Source: Blasia pusilla
Lineage: Eukaryota > Marchantiophyta > Marchantiopsida > Blasiales
Assembly: GCA_050084515.1 (NCBI GenBank)
Contig: CM114273.1
Span: 33,542,001 to 33,606,000, forward strand
Length of the DNA: 64,000 nt
Direction: 5' to 3'
Shown here: piece by piece, positions 9,850 through 21,513 of the stretch
How positions within the stretch are numbered: the first letter of the stretch is position 1
Layout: the number at the start of each line of letters is the position of its first letter
Translations under genes and position numbers: made by a program
The notes under the pieces: model-generated
Told to the model about the DNA's origin: nothing
The model's database searches: none
Seen by the model: only the letters and a program-made list of their open reading frames with translations

Positions 9850-11143
9850 TGTGATACCCACAATTTTGTACTTTTGAAGAATTACATCTTTTTATTCAAC
9901 GAAGACTTGTATATACACTATGATTTTGATATTATTATTATTATATATTATTATGGAGAAGAATGAGTAAGATTAAAGTGAATCATGAAGCTCCAAGGAC
10001 AAGGCAGAGAGATAGAAAATCAAGGATTTTCCTGAGAGGAGAGGAGAATAAAACAACAAAGTCTAAAGACCCAGCAAGAAGCTTCGAAAAGACAACGAAG
10101 CTGTGTTAAGAACTTGTCTACGAAGTGCTTTGCTCTTGAACGAAGCATGAAGAGAAGAAGAAGAAGAAGAAGAAGAGAAAGAAGCACTTCGCTCTTGAAC
10201 GAAGCATCTGGAACAAGAACAAAGAATGGAGCACTTCGTCTTCAGATCAGGAGAAAGAGCTTCGTCCTCAAGCGAAGCAAAAGAGGTCCAGACTTAGCAG
10301 CGAAGCGAAGCTAAGATTGATAGTGATTTCAAGCGACACATAGTTAGAACATTTAGAATAGGAAAAGGCGCAACTCTTTGTATCCGATAAGTAGTTAAGA
10401 CAATTTTTTTCTGCGGATTCATAGGGATCTTAGGAAAAGAGAAGAGCACCATAGATCTAGGTAGTTACAAATGTTGAAGAGACACCAGCTTCATCAAGAA
10501 CGCTTCAAATCTTTGGATCACTCCTACTTCACAGAGTATTTAAGAAACATGAAAGTTGCCATCATCATCATTCTCTTACGAATTCCTCATGCTGTAGAAA
10601 TGGTCCGAGCAAGGGAGTAGTACCCTCTCGAGCTTGTATACACTTTTGAAGCTTTCTCAATCTTGATGGATTAGTAAAGCAATCATTCATTCATTCTGAT
10701 ATGGGAAGCTTATGTCTGAGTATTCTTTTTGGGTTTGCAAAGTGAAGAGTGAATCAGGCGAACCTTTCTCATCAATGGAATAATCAACATGGAGTTGTAG
10801 GAAATCTGTTTGATAGAGAGTAGCCTACCGAGACGGATTGAGTTCCGAAAGTAGGAGAAGCCAACTTTCATGTTGAGATCTTTGTGAGGTTTCTTGATAT
10901 CGAGAGGAAATCTACCTGAGCGTGCTATCAACTCCACTAGAGAGAAGTGAGAAAAGAAACTTTGGTACTAAGAAAGATCCAAAGATATTGATAAGACATT
11001 GAATCTAAATTATTCACACCTAATTACAACTATTACAATAGAATTTTAATTTCGAACTCTCTTTTCATCAAACAATGATCCTCTTGGGGATCGAACTCAG
11101 TAAAAGACTGTAAAATTGAAACTCTTATACATTACAAATAGAA
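9850..11143 (+). repeat. Putative 5' LTR
   Basis: The proposed LTR starts with TGTGATA at 9850 and ends with an ACA shortly before the PBS (about 11143); the end is approximate. It contains a (GAA)n tract (10147-10180) and three or four copies of a CTTCG...CGAAG-type motif (for example GCACTTCGCTCTTGAACGAA) at 10110-10310, as expected of promoter-side U3 repeats. No second LTR is in the window to confirm the ends. Confidence 0.5.
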
Positions 11144-11154
11144 CAAAATTTTTT

Positions 11155-11174
11155 TGGCGCCGCTGCCGGGGATC
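11155..11174 (+). other. Primer binding site, tRNA-Asp type
   Basis: TGGCGCCGCTGCCGGGGATC is complementary to the 3' end of plant tRNA-Asp(GUC), including the CCA, with a single C in place of the usual T. This is the hallmark PBS of plant Tat/Athila-like gypsy elements and fixes both the strand and the LTR boundary to within a few bases. Confidence 0.8.
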
Positions 11175-11204
11175 ATAGGCTTTGCTAGAGAGGGAGAGAG
11201 ACAT

Positions 11205-13621
11205 ATGGGGAACCCAGGAGCGGGGAAAGAAGCCTCATCTCCTAGAAGACCCAACCATCTAGTTCTTACTGAAGACCATCTGCTATCTCTAGCTTTCCCC
11301 CTAAGACAATGGATGAAAGAAGATAAGAATCAGGTTGCTGCATTGGTACTAGAAAAGATAGAACAACTAATTAGTATTGTCAAAGAATCAGTCGCCAAAC
11401 GGTGCTCCGTCCATGAACGTCAGTTGTACTTGGTCATGACCCGATACTTCTGTTTATGGGAGGAAAACCTGGCAAGTAGATTAAGAGCACCTGCACACTC
11501 CTGTAGGCTTTCGGAATTAGGAATAAGGAAGATCCAATTTCCCTCCATGGACCCCTACCTTATGGCGATCGTGGGTGCGGAAGCAAGCTCCCGAATCCCA
11601 GAAGGGACTCATGGAAGTCTTCCGGCCCTCTTCGCGAGATCAGCGAGCTGATCGACGCAATAAGCAACAAGAAGATCACCCGTCTTGAAGACCTTCGGGG
11701 TTGTGTCCCAGTCTTTGGTCTCGCACGAAGCCCAAGAACAAGAAGAGGGACAGGAATACGCTCCCCAGCACGTCTCCTGCCAGTTCGCAGTCGGACGAAG
11801 AGTCAACCTGGAATCCCTTTGGGAACTCGGAGGACGAGGAGCCGACCAAATCAACCAGATCAGAACCGCTGCCTCCTCCCTCCCAAGCATCAAGCCCGAG
11901 ATCCAGCAGCAGAAATTTCCCAATGGCCAACACTAGAAAGACGCTGCTAAGATACCCCACGTTTGTAGGGGGACGGCGAGATGATGTTGACAACTTTGTG
12001 CTTGAATTTACCCATGTAGCTAAGGCTAATGGGGAAGGCTCAGAGGAGGATTTGTTGCGAGTTTTTCATGGCATGCTTAAGAAGCAAGCAAGCCAATGGT
12101 ACAAGGGTCTCGGAGCGGATGTCACAGATACCTGGAAAAGGGTACTGGAGGCTTTTCTTCATGAGTTCCGTGACCTAGAGTTCGAGGACAGGCTTCTCAC
12201 GAAGCTTCGCGACCTGAAACGTAAAAAGAAGGAAAATCTCAGGGAATACACCCAAAGGTTTTGTAGCCTTGTAAATAAACTTGAACACACTACTACCTCA
12301 CAATTGGTAGATTGGTTTGTACCGGTCCAAAGAAATGGACCGGTACTGCCGGCGAGGCCAACGAGATTCCCTTGAAGCAGTCATAGCATCCGCAGAGGCG
12401 TACGAGGCCTCTGAGAAGTCCCGCAAAACACAAAGACGGAGTCATCAACAACGAGGTTCTTCGCAAACTAGTTCTTCCTCTGAGGACAAAGCGTCCTCTA
12501 CAGATACGGAATCCTCTACTGGGGACACCACGGAGTCCTCAGACTCCGAAAAAGATTTAAAATCTAAGTGGAAAATAAAATCACGCGCCACCACTCTCCT
12601 AAGCATCAAAGAAAAACGAGGCCAACAAAGCACCTTCCCCAGCGGTCGGTAAGTCCAGTACGAAGGACATCGAAGAGGTCGGGCAAGTCTCCCATTGAAG
12701 AGTTAAGTAAACAAATGGCGGAATTGAAGTTACATCTGGCGGCCCAAAAGGACCTAGAAGATGACCAGGTCTGATGAGGCCCAACATCTGGTGCAGTACC
12801 TACCGAACCCCAGGGCATACTGCTCAAGAATGTCATACTCAGAGAGATTTACGTTGGGTCCAAGAAGATCCAACTACGGAAGAAGGGTGGTATGAACCCG
12901 AACACAGTGGGAAGGGTGTTATGCAATCCAAGTTGTGCCACCGCCTAATCCTGGACAAAGTTGGATCACAAGATATGTGCCTCCGGAATACGGGGAACAG
13001 AGACCCCTAAGACAGATTATGGGCGCGGCAGCCTTCACGCCACCCATAAAAAGGAATTGTTGTTACAATTGCGGGGCAGTTGACCATTGGGCTAATAATT
13101 GCCCAAATCCAAAGCGGCCAGTAGGACTCAATCCATTGTGTGGAAATTGCAAGAAGGGCGGGCACACTACAATGGAGTTCCCGGAGCCCAAGGTCTCGTG
13201 GTTGTTGGTAAAGTATGTCAACACCCCAGGAGACCAACCAGAGTCCAAGAATGACATAAATGTGCAACTCGTTCGAGTGGAAGAGTTAGGGTCCCCCAGG
13301 ACAAGGCGAGTCACTATCAGGGAGGAGGACTTGGACAGAACGGCGGCCAAAGAATCATCATACATGCCCAAGGAACTCCAAAACACCGTTCTCGGTGTCA
13401 CCACAAGGTCCAAGAACCAGACCATGGGGACCCCCAAAGCAAGGAAAGGTGCTTCGTCTTCGCGCGAAGCTAAAGACTCCAAGACAAAAAGTGTCGACGC
13501 CTTCCACGCCGGGAAGGCCATTCTAAAAGGCGTGTTGACCCTGCCTTTGATCGAAGTCACCCTAAGTACTTCCATCAAGATATCGAGGACTAGGACCACA
13601 GAGGCGAGGACAACAACATGA
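11205..13621 (+). pseudogene. Gag polyprotein, frameshifted
   Basis: The first ATG after the PBS (11205) opens a frame to 11651. The frame then shifts and continues 11701-12375 with a retrotransposon gag core (TFVGGRRDDVDNFVLEF, ASQWYKGLG, FLHEFRDLEFEDRLLTKL), and shifts again at about 12330. A Ser/Glu-rich linker follows. Near 13060 there is a perfect CCHC knuckle (C-Y-N-C-x4-H-x4-C), then a second knuckle in which the last cysteine is phenylalanine (CGNCKKGGHTTMEF). Gag packages the element RNA. At least two frameshifts make it non-functional as it stands. Confidence 0.65.
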
Positions 13622-14800
13622 AATCTGCTTGGAAAGAAATTCCCAGATCTCATAGCACTTTCGAGAGGGACATCAACTCGCACAGCAGCGCTCATAGAAC
13701 TCAAAACTGAAGCCTCAAACGTTGATCTGATCTAGTTCCTATTTCATCTTGAGGAAATAATTTCATGCGCCCATGTTGTTGGGAGGATTAGGTTTAGTGA
13801 TGCAAGTTCAGCGCTCTCATTGGAGAAAGAGAGTGAGGGACCTCGTAGGGAAAGCCCTTTATTGATGTCACTCAACCCTTGCGCGCGCACAAAGGTACAC
13901 ACATTTGAGAGAGGAAGGGAGAGGGAGGCAGAGATAAGGGACAACCATATATCCAACAGAGTAGAGGGGGAGAGCACGCGATAGAGCCACCGGAAGCTCA
14001 TGAAGTGTAGATCTTGTCCTTCTTGTTCTCTGAGAGATAACAGGGCGGCGCTATAGTGGCCTTGAGACTAAGACAGGAGTGAGTGACGAACAGACGGTCT
14101 GAGATAGGCAGCAAAGGAATGACGAGAGAGTAATTTACACAGCTTGCAAATCTGTGCACTCACCCGACAATGGTTTTGGACGTAGGCTCTATCATTAATC
14201 TTTTCCAACCTTCTCGCCGTCCTCACAAAAATCTCGCCGCCTTCGACATCAAGATCTCCCTGCCTTCGACACCATACACTTGCAACATTTTTCTCAATCT
14301 CCACATTACAAGCTCTCTCTTTGGCTACAGACTCTCTCCTTTCCTTCTCTTTCTTACTCTCGTTCTCACACTCAAAGCTCTACGAGTTATTCAAAGCTCT
14401 CTCTCATAGGGTTTGTAAAGGAAAAACGCAGGAATGCACACGGAAGAGACCGGGGAATGTGCAAAGACCAGACTCTTCCTCTTCCAAAGGAGCTAAATGA
14501 AGCGCAAAGTATGGAATTCACATGATAAGCCACTAGGACTCAACATGCCACGTCAACCTAGAACCCCACTACTAAGACTCCCAGGATCCAAGTGAACAAA
14601 GAATTTCTAGCTCAATACAAGAATGGCCCATTCACACTAGGAAGTGATAACCATAACTTGACGAGTTTTGAGTCTCGAAAACTATTCAATTCCATCAACA
14701 TGGTTATAAATGGCGGCAGTAAATACGCATCCTAGCATCTTGTCAAATCGTCCATCGGCAAATAGGTATCGAACACTTTCCTCAAATCGGCGGTGAAATA
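13622..14800. other. No gene seen
   Basis: I see no supportable coding region. There is a pyrimidine-rich stretch (about 14200-14410, runs of CTCTC) and a purine-rich stretch around 13900-13980. This may be the 3' untranslated part of the retrotransposon or unrelated DNA. Confidence 0.4.
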
Positions 14801-17060
14801 CATGCGTGTCCATGATTTATGGGATAAAAATACATACCAATAAACAACTTTTTTTCAATGAAATGAAACTGCCACAAGGACTCAAAACAATCCTACTCAA
14901 TGCTCTCCTTCTCCTTCTTGAAACCTCCTTCTCTATCAAGGGTCCAAAAAACAAGAAACTTTTCCTGGACAGCCACCCCAACCCCATAAACACAAGGAAA
15001 AAGAAAAAATTCAAATGGTCACTCACAAATTGAATTAAAAATTATAAACCCTAAATAAGGACTTTCATTTATTTTTAACCATGGAGAACTAAGGGACAAA
15101 TCTGAACCGTTGAAATTGTGGAGACATTTAATAAGAAGGTCTCTACCAACTTTCAAGACCATCCAATGGTTGGAAGAAGATTCAACACCATACTTTCATG
15201 AAATTGAAATTTTCCTAGACAGCTACCCCAACCCCAAGAACACAAGGCAAAACAAAAAACTTCAAATGACCATTCACACATTGAATTACAAATTGTAAAC
15301 CCTAAATAAGGACTTTCATTTTTTGTATTAGCATGGAGAAATAAGGGAAAAATCTGAGCCATTGAAGTTGTGGAAGCATTTAATTTCAAGGCCTATGCCA
15401 AGTTTCAACACCATCCAATGGTTGGAAGAAGAGTAAACACCATAATACATGAAATTGCAACAAGGACTCGAAACAATCCTACTCAATGCCATCATCCACT
15501 TGCTTGACACCTATTTTTCTACCCTCTCCCCTCAAGGGGGGTCCAAAAAACAAAAAAAGTTTCCTAGAGAGCCACCCCAACCCTATGAACACAAGGAAGA
15601 AGAAAAAACTTCAAATGATCACTCACACATTGAATTAAAAATCGTAAACCCTAAATAAGGACTTTCATTTTTGGTATTAGCATAGAGGACTAGGGGACAG
15701 ATCTGAACCGTTGAAAATGTGGAGGAATTTAATTAGAAGGATTTTCCAAGTTTCATCACCATCCAATGGTTGAAAGAAGAGTCAACACCATACTAACATG
15801 AAATTGCAACAAAGACTCGAAACAATCTTACTCAATGCCCTCATCCACCCTCATGACACCTCTTTTTCTACCCTCCTCCCTCAACCAAGGGTCCAAGAAA
15901 CAAGAAAATTTTCCCAGATAGCCATCCCAACCCCAGGAACACGGGGAAAAAGACAAAAACTTCAAATGACCATTCATACATTGAATTAAAAATCGTAAAC
16001 CCTAAACAAGGACTTTCATTTTTGGTATTAGTATGGAGGGCTAAGGGAAAGATCTGAACCTTTGAAGTTATGGAGGCATTTAATTGAAAGTTTTGTGGCA
16101 AGTTTCAACACCATCCAATGGTTGAAAGAAGAGTCAACACCATACTCGCATGAAATTGCAACAAGGACTGAAAACATTCTTACTAAATGATCTCCTCCCC
16201 CTTTATGACACCTCTTTTTCTACCCTCTCCCCTCAACTAGGGGTCCAAAAAACATGAAACGCTTCCTAGACAACCATCCCAATCCCATAAACACAAGGCA
16301 AAAGAAAAACTTCAAATGACCATTCACACATTGAATTAAAAATCATAATCCCTAAATAAGGACTTTGATTTTTGGTACTAGCATGGAAGGTTAAAGGTTT
16401 GACAGATCTGAACCGTTGAGCGTGTGGAGGAATTTAATGGCAAGGTCTGTGCCAAGTTTCAACACCATCCAATATAATAACATGAAATTGCAACAAGAAC
16501 TTGAAACAATTCTACTCAATGCCATCATGCACCCGCATGACACCTCTTTTTCTACCCTCTCCCCTCAACCAAGGGTTGGAAAAACAGGAAATGTTTCCTA
16601 GACAACCACCCCAACCCCAAGAACACAAAGAAAAAGAAAAAACTTCAAATGATCACTCACACATTGAATTAAAAATCATAAACCCTAAACAAGGACTTTC
16701 ATTTTTGGTATTAGCATGGAAGGCTAAGGAACAAATCTGAACCATTGAAGTTGTGGAGGAATTTAATTAAAAATCCTCTGCCAAATTTCATCACCATCCA
16801 ATGGTTGGAAGAAGAGTCAACACTATACTAACATGAAATTGCAACAAGGACTTGAAACAATCCTACTTAATGCCCTTCTCCCCCTTCATGACACCTCTTT
16901 TTCTACCCTCCCGCCTCAACCTGGGGTCCAGTAACAGAGAGAGTTAATGCAAAGTCTTGTGCTAAGTTTTATCACCATCTTATGGTTGGATGAAAAGATA
17001 GCTCCATGTTAACATGAAATTGACACAACTTCTTTGAACAATCCTACTCAAAATTGGAGC
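14800..17060. repeat. Tandem repeat, roughly 350-bp unit, about seven copies
   Basis: The phrase ATGAAATTGCAACAAGGACT and its variants recur at about 14862, 15198, 15448, 15798, 16151, 16481 and 16832, with a final degraded partial copy near 17014. Spacing is 330-353 bp, except for one unit shortened to about 250 bp by an internal deletion. Each unit also contains AATCGTAAACCCTAAATAAG, so a plant telomere-type CCCTAAA heptamer is embedded once per unit. The many 60-80 codon frames here are repeat artefacts. Units differ by about 5-15%, indicating an old array. Confidence 0.9.
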
Positions 17061-17300
17061 ATGAAATCATTTAAACATATGAGTCGTTGCTTATGACTCA
17101 TCTTTACTAGGCGAGTAAAACAAGTATGACTTGTCATGACTAAAGGGTATTGAAAACTTCTTTAGTCATAAGGAGATGACTCAGTGAGTTGTATGATGCT
17201 AAATTTTATGACTAAACCATTTAAGTCATAATTTGAGTCATTCTTTTGGTGAGTCATTTAAATTCTAGTCATAAAAACCACACATTTCTTCTAGTGGTAG
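17060..17300. repeat. Foldback or MITE-like segment rich in ATGACT
   Basis: The segment is crowded with ATGACTC/GAGTCAT in both orientations and contains a hairpin: ATGACTAAAG (17136-17145) pairs with CTTTAGTCAT (17160-17169). Subterminal repeats of this kind are usual in small non-autonomous DNA transposons. Precise ends were not found. Confidence 0.4.
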
Positions 17301-17309
17301 TAGTTTTAG

Positions 17310-19310
17310 GAAGAAGCAAGCCGATCTGAGGGATTCTTTCAACATCCAAGGAATAGAAGTTGCAAATGACATGTAGGCAAAGTGTTTATATGAATGTGGA
17401 ATACTATTCAATATAATACGGCAAGATGCTTTCAAACAAGCAGTGTCAACAACAACAAAGCTGAAGGGTTACTGCGGTCCTAGTTACAATTCGTTGCGCA
17501 CCACACTACTTGAGAAACATATGGGGAAGGTGAAGGAAAAGGTGGATGTCATATTGGATAATTTGCGTTTGGGGGCCACGATCATCACGGATTCTTGGAC
17601 CAATGTGAGGAGCTAGTCTTTAGTGAACATCATGGTCTCGTGTCCACAAGATGAGGTCATGATTGAGTCGGTAGACACCAAGGGGGAATCCCAAACGGCG
17701 GAATGGTTGAGAGGTCACATAGAGAGGACTATCATGCACATTGGTTGAGAGAATGTGTTGTAACTTGTGACAGACAATGCTAGCAATGAGCGAGCAATAG
17801 GGAAACTTATCGAAGCAAAGTTTCCTCATATTCTTTGGGGCAGATGCGTATCATATTCTCTTGATCTAGTCTTCGAAGAGTGGGACTAATGGCCTTGGGT
17901 GTACAAGATTTTTGCACAAGCTCGTGAGATGGTAGTATTTGTGAAGTCTAGAACTTTGGTGATGGAAAAATTCATCGAAACCAATCCAATGAAGAGACGA
18001 TCATTGCTTTTGGCAAACACACGCTTTGCCACAAACTTTATCATGTTGGGACGCGTCTTAGAATTGAGGGAGGCATTCCATGCCATGATTGCCACAAATG
18101 CTTTAAGGGAGTATTTCAATGGCAAGAATATGAAGCAAAGAGAGAAGGCACGAGAGATTGAGACTACTCTGGCCAATCACAACTTTTGGATAGAAGGTGA
18201 GGAGTTGTTTGTTGCTGCTCAACCAACTATTATTATGTGGAGAGCGTGTGATGGTCATAAAGCAATGAGATTATCGCCGTATTTTTGAGATAATGGAAGA
18301 GACACGTTCTTTTCTTGTAACTCCATGGCCCGGTGTGGGTGGAAGACGTCGTAGTTATTTTGTCATAATGTCTAGAGCTACAGAAATGGTTGATGCTATT
18401 TCTAGGCGATGGGCATTTGCCCACAACAAGTTACATGCAATAGGCTACATTCTCGCTCCTTACAATCTTCTTGATAGTGTTCAAGACATCACTTCAAATG
18501 TTGAGTGTATGAGAGATTTCAAACAATATCCGATACTTTATACAAAGGGGATGCATGGCCTCAATGTCACCGAGGCTAATTCTTATGTAAGTACTTGCTT
18601 GCAAGAGTTGAGCAACATTGTGAACCATAAGGAACTATTTCTGGATGAGTTTGGTAGTGAAGTTGTTGATTCACTTGGCCCCTCTGATTTGTGGAGCATG
18701 TACGGTCAAGGTGCATCAACATTGCGCTCTATGGCTAAGTCCATATTAACACAAGTGGTTTCTTCTTCTTCAACAAAGAGAAATTGAAGTAGTTATGGTT
18801 TCATACACAACAAGCATAGGAATAAATTGACGAACGAGTGTGTCAGGGATTTGATGTTCATCCACACAAACTCATGGTTTTAAGACAAGGGTGTATCTCG
18901 CAAATCAAAACAAGCACTCTTGTACGAGCAATACTTTTTTGAAAGGAATGGACAAGAAGAAGCTAGAAGGGTAGTAGAAGATGGTAGTGAATTGGAATCT
19001 AGCTTACATGCAAGAAACTATGATGGTAATCATGAAGATAACCTCGACTTGCAAGATGAGGACTTAGAGGAGGTGGATGTGATATGTGGAATTCATGGCA
19101 TCAAAGGGAGGGAGGATACTCATATCAGAAAAACTGAAAACTTTGACTCCAAGGGGCTTGGAAGAGACGAAGATGATGATGTAATGGAACATTGGATTCA
19201 AGAGCACGAGGAAGAGCAACAACAGAGGGCTTCAAGAGAAGATAATTTTCCCATTACTTCTCCTAACACAACCTATGATCCTCTGCTTGTTGCAGCAATA
19301 GGAGTTTAGA
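17310..19310 (+). pseudogene. hAT-like transposase (DUF659 and C-terminal dimerisation region), broken
   Basis: Reading through stops, the plus strand encodes a DUF659-type region (KLKGYCGPSYNSLRTTLLEK, then ATIITDSWTNVRS, VNIMVSCP, LVTDNASNE, RCVSYSLDLV). A middle section follows (17899-18288, LLANTRFATNFIMLGR), then the hAT C-terminal dimerisation region (VDSLGPSDLWSMYGQGAS, then SSYGFIHNKHRNKLTNE, about 18660-18840), and an acidic tail to 19310. In-frame stops lie at about 17615, 17747, 17761, 17888, 18285 and 18785, so it cannot encode a working transposase. No terminal inverted repeats were found. Confidence 0.75.
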
Positions 19311-19679
19311 ATTATTCCACCGAGTCTAGTTAATCTATGCAGGATTCTCCTCCACAATCTTTGAGGGTTGAAACAATGGACTTAGTTGATGAGCCTAATG
19401 ATAATAATGTTCTCATACCTATTGTTCCAAACTCTTAACCCATCAATCATGGCATGGATAGTTCAGACATTTCCTCCGATGATGAAACAAGTGCAATAGG
19501 AACTCGTTGCTGATTCACCCCACTTCGAACACTTGAGCTGTCAAAATACCGCCTACATCTTAATCCACTGGACCCAAACATAGACCTAGAATAGAAGAAT
19601 AATTAGTGACTTTAGTGAAACCGATTAGTAAATAGTTATAGAAAACTTATTTTTTGCTGACTATTGTAAGAATATCATT
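19311..19679. other. No gene seen (3' remnant of the hAT element)
   Basis: The frame of the hAT tail continues with stops to about 19560 (DEPNDNNVLIPIVPNS and similar). After that there is AT-rich DNA up to the satellite array. Confidence 0.4.
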
Positions 19680-20774
19680 TCTATGACATTCCTTTTTTTT
19701 AACATTCTCGCTAATAAAGCAATGATTTTTACATTGAAGGCCAAATTGGTAAGTGTGATTTTGTGGAACAAAATTTTTTTCACATTAAGTTTTAAGCCTT
19801 TGGTCACAATTCCCTTTTTCTTGAGACTTTTCAAGAATTCTAAATGCATCTTGATGATCATGTGCACCAGATTTCATGTCAGGATGACATACTTGGACAA
19901 GATGAAAAATCAAAAGACCTTCTTTTCCTTGAAGGATTAATGGTTCAGGTTAAGAATGAATTAGTAATCTGTGAGCTTTTGGTCACAAATCCATTTTTCT
20001 TGGAACTTCTCATGCATGCTAGATGCACCTTAGGGACCATGTGTGCCAAATTTCAGCTCAAGATGACATACTTGGACAAGATGAAAAATGAAAAGACCTT
20101 CTTTTTATTGAAGGTTTTATGCTTCAGATACAAAAATGACTTAGTATTTTTTCACCTTTTGGTCACGATTTGATTTTTCTTGAAACTTTTCAAAAGTGCT
20201 AGAGACACATTGGGGATCATCTATATCAAATTTCATCTCAATATGGCATAGTTGGACAAGATGAAAAATGAAAATACCTTCTTTTCATTGAAAGTTTAAT
20301 GGTTCGGGTCCAAAAAGGACTTAGTAATTTTTGAGCTTGTGGTCACAACTCTATTTTGATTGAAACTTTTCAAGAGTGCTAGATGCAGCTTAGGGACCAT
20401 GTGTACCAAAGTTATACTCAAGATGACATAGTTTCACAAGATGAAAAATGAAAAGACCTTCTTTTCACTGAAGGTTTAATGGTTTGGGTCCAAAAAGGAT
20501 TTGAGCTTGTGGTCACAACTTCATTTTGGTTGAAACTTTGAAAGAGTGCTAGATGCATCTTGGGGACCATGTGTACCAAAGTTCAATTCAAGATGACATA
20601 GTTTCACAAGATGAAAAATGAAAAGATCTTCTTTTCATTGAAAATTTAATGGTTCGGGTCCAAAAAGGACTTAGTAATTTTTGAGCTTGTGGTCACAAAT
20701 TTATTTTGGTTGAAAGTTTGAAAAAGTGCTAGATGCACCTTGGGGACCATGTGTACCAAAGTTCAACTCAAGAT
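19680..20774. repeat. 180-bp satellite-like tandem repeat, about six copies
   Basis: The phrase GACAAGATGAAAAATGAAAA recurs with an almost exact 180-bp period (ending near 19910, 20090, 20270, 20450 and, after a 10-bp deletion, 20620). Each unit also holds TGGTCACAA, GTGCTAGATGCACCTT and GGGACCATGTGTACCAAA. A nucleosome-length monomer is typical of plant centromeric or heterochromatic satellites. The array stops abruptly at 20774, in mid-unit, where a copia LTR begins. Confidence 0.9.
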
Positions 20775-21074
20775 TGTGGAAAACTGCTACAGAAGCATAA
20801 TAGGTGGAAAACGGCTCTCACTTTCACACACCACCATGGAGAACAAAATTTGCAATGAGAGAATGAGTGGAAGCTGGTCCCCTTGTCAATTATATAAGAT
20901 ATGTACAAGCAACCCTAACCCTAAACTTAACCTTAACCATAGTCTCGGATTAGACTAACTGTGATTAACTAACCTTAGTTAAGATAATCGTGCTTAATTG
21001 ACTAACCAACTTCGTGTGAGTACCAAATATAGTAGTTCACGTGTCTCATGAGCTTGTCTGTAACTTCTCTTCCA
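20775..21074 (-). repeat. Putative 3' LTR of the copia element
   Basis: In plus orientation the 300-bp segment begins TGTGGAAAAC and ends CTCTTCCA, giving short inverted ends (TGGAAG...TTCCACA on the element strand). The polypurine tract TTGAGGGGG lies just upstream on the element strand (about 21084), as in other copia elements. It contains CAACCCTAACCCTAAAC near 20905. The other LTR is absent, so the ends are inferred. Confidence 0.55.
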
Positions 21075-21486
21075 TAAACCCCCTCAAGCTCATATCGATA
21101 TCTCTAACGCCTAAATCATTTCTAAACATCTCAAACTTATCTCTCGACAATGCCTTTGTAAAGATGTCAGCAATTTGCTGATCTGTACCTATATACACAA
21201 GATTAATTTCTCCTGCAAGCACTTTCTCTGTGATAAAATGATAGTGCACCTCAACATACTTTATACGAGCATGAAACATAGGGTTATTAGCAAGCTTGAT
21301 GCTACTAATATTGTCTACATATATTACACTAGATCCTAAGTTACTAACATCAATCTCAACAAGTAATCGATGAAGCCACACCGCCTCACATGCTGCAGTG
21401 GTTGCTCCTCTAGACTCAACCTCTATTGAAAATAAAGCAACCGTAGGTTGCTTCTTTGAAGCCCAACTTATAGCTGCGTTTCCCAA
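21046..21486 (-). pseudogene. Copia RNase H region
   Basis: The frame encodes the C-terminal RNase H block of copia pol: ISWASKKQPTVALFS, ATTAACEAVWLHRLL, YVDNISSIKLANNP, HYHFITEKVLAGEI, and QQIADIFTKAL near the end. It degrades the RNA strand during reverse transcription. The catalytic EAEYMA motif normally seen after the SS-E position reads VESRGA here, so activity is doubtful. The last codons overlap the polypurine tract. Confidence 0.75.
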
Positions 21487-21513
21487 AGTAAATGAATAAC
21501 CAGATGTGGAGTG

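Larger units (their letters stand above)
9850..13740 (+). mobile_element. LTR retrotransposon, 5' part (LTR, PBS, gag only)
   Basis: A sequence starting TGTGATACCCACAA abuts the splice acceptor of WDGN copy 2. About 1.3 kb later a perfect-looking primer binding site appears (11155-11174), followed by a gag region with a retrotransposon gag core and a CCHC knuckle. The tRNA-Asp PBS is characteristic of plant Tat/Athila-type Ty3/gypsy elements. I find no protease, reverse transcriptase, integrase or 3' LTR before the unrelated 350-bp repeat at 14.8 kb. The element is either truncated or a gag-only non-autonomous derivative. The right edge is uncertain. Confidence 0.65.

Noticed and set aside
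11090-11112. tRNA-like B-box (GGGGATCGAACTC)
   Set aside because: No matching A-box or cloverleaf could be drawn around it; more likely part of the LTR.
14806-16740. A ladder of 60-80 codon ORFs across 14.8-16.7 kb
   Set aside because: They recur with the 350-bp tandem unit and have the same low-complexity translation (KLQQ.LETILLNA); they are repeat artefacts.
20895-20945. Interstitial telomere (CAACCCTAACCCTAAAC...)
   Set aside because: Only two or three imperfect heptamers within a copia LTR; too short to call a telomere relic.
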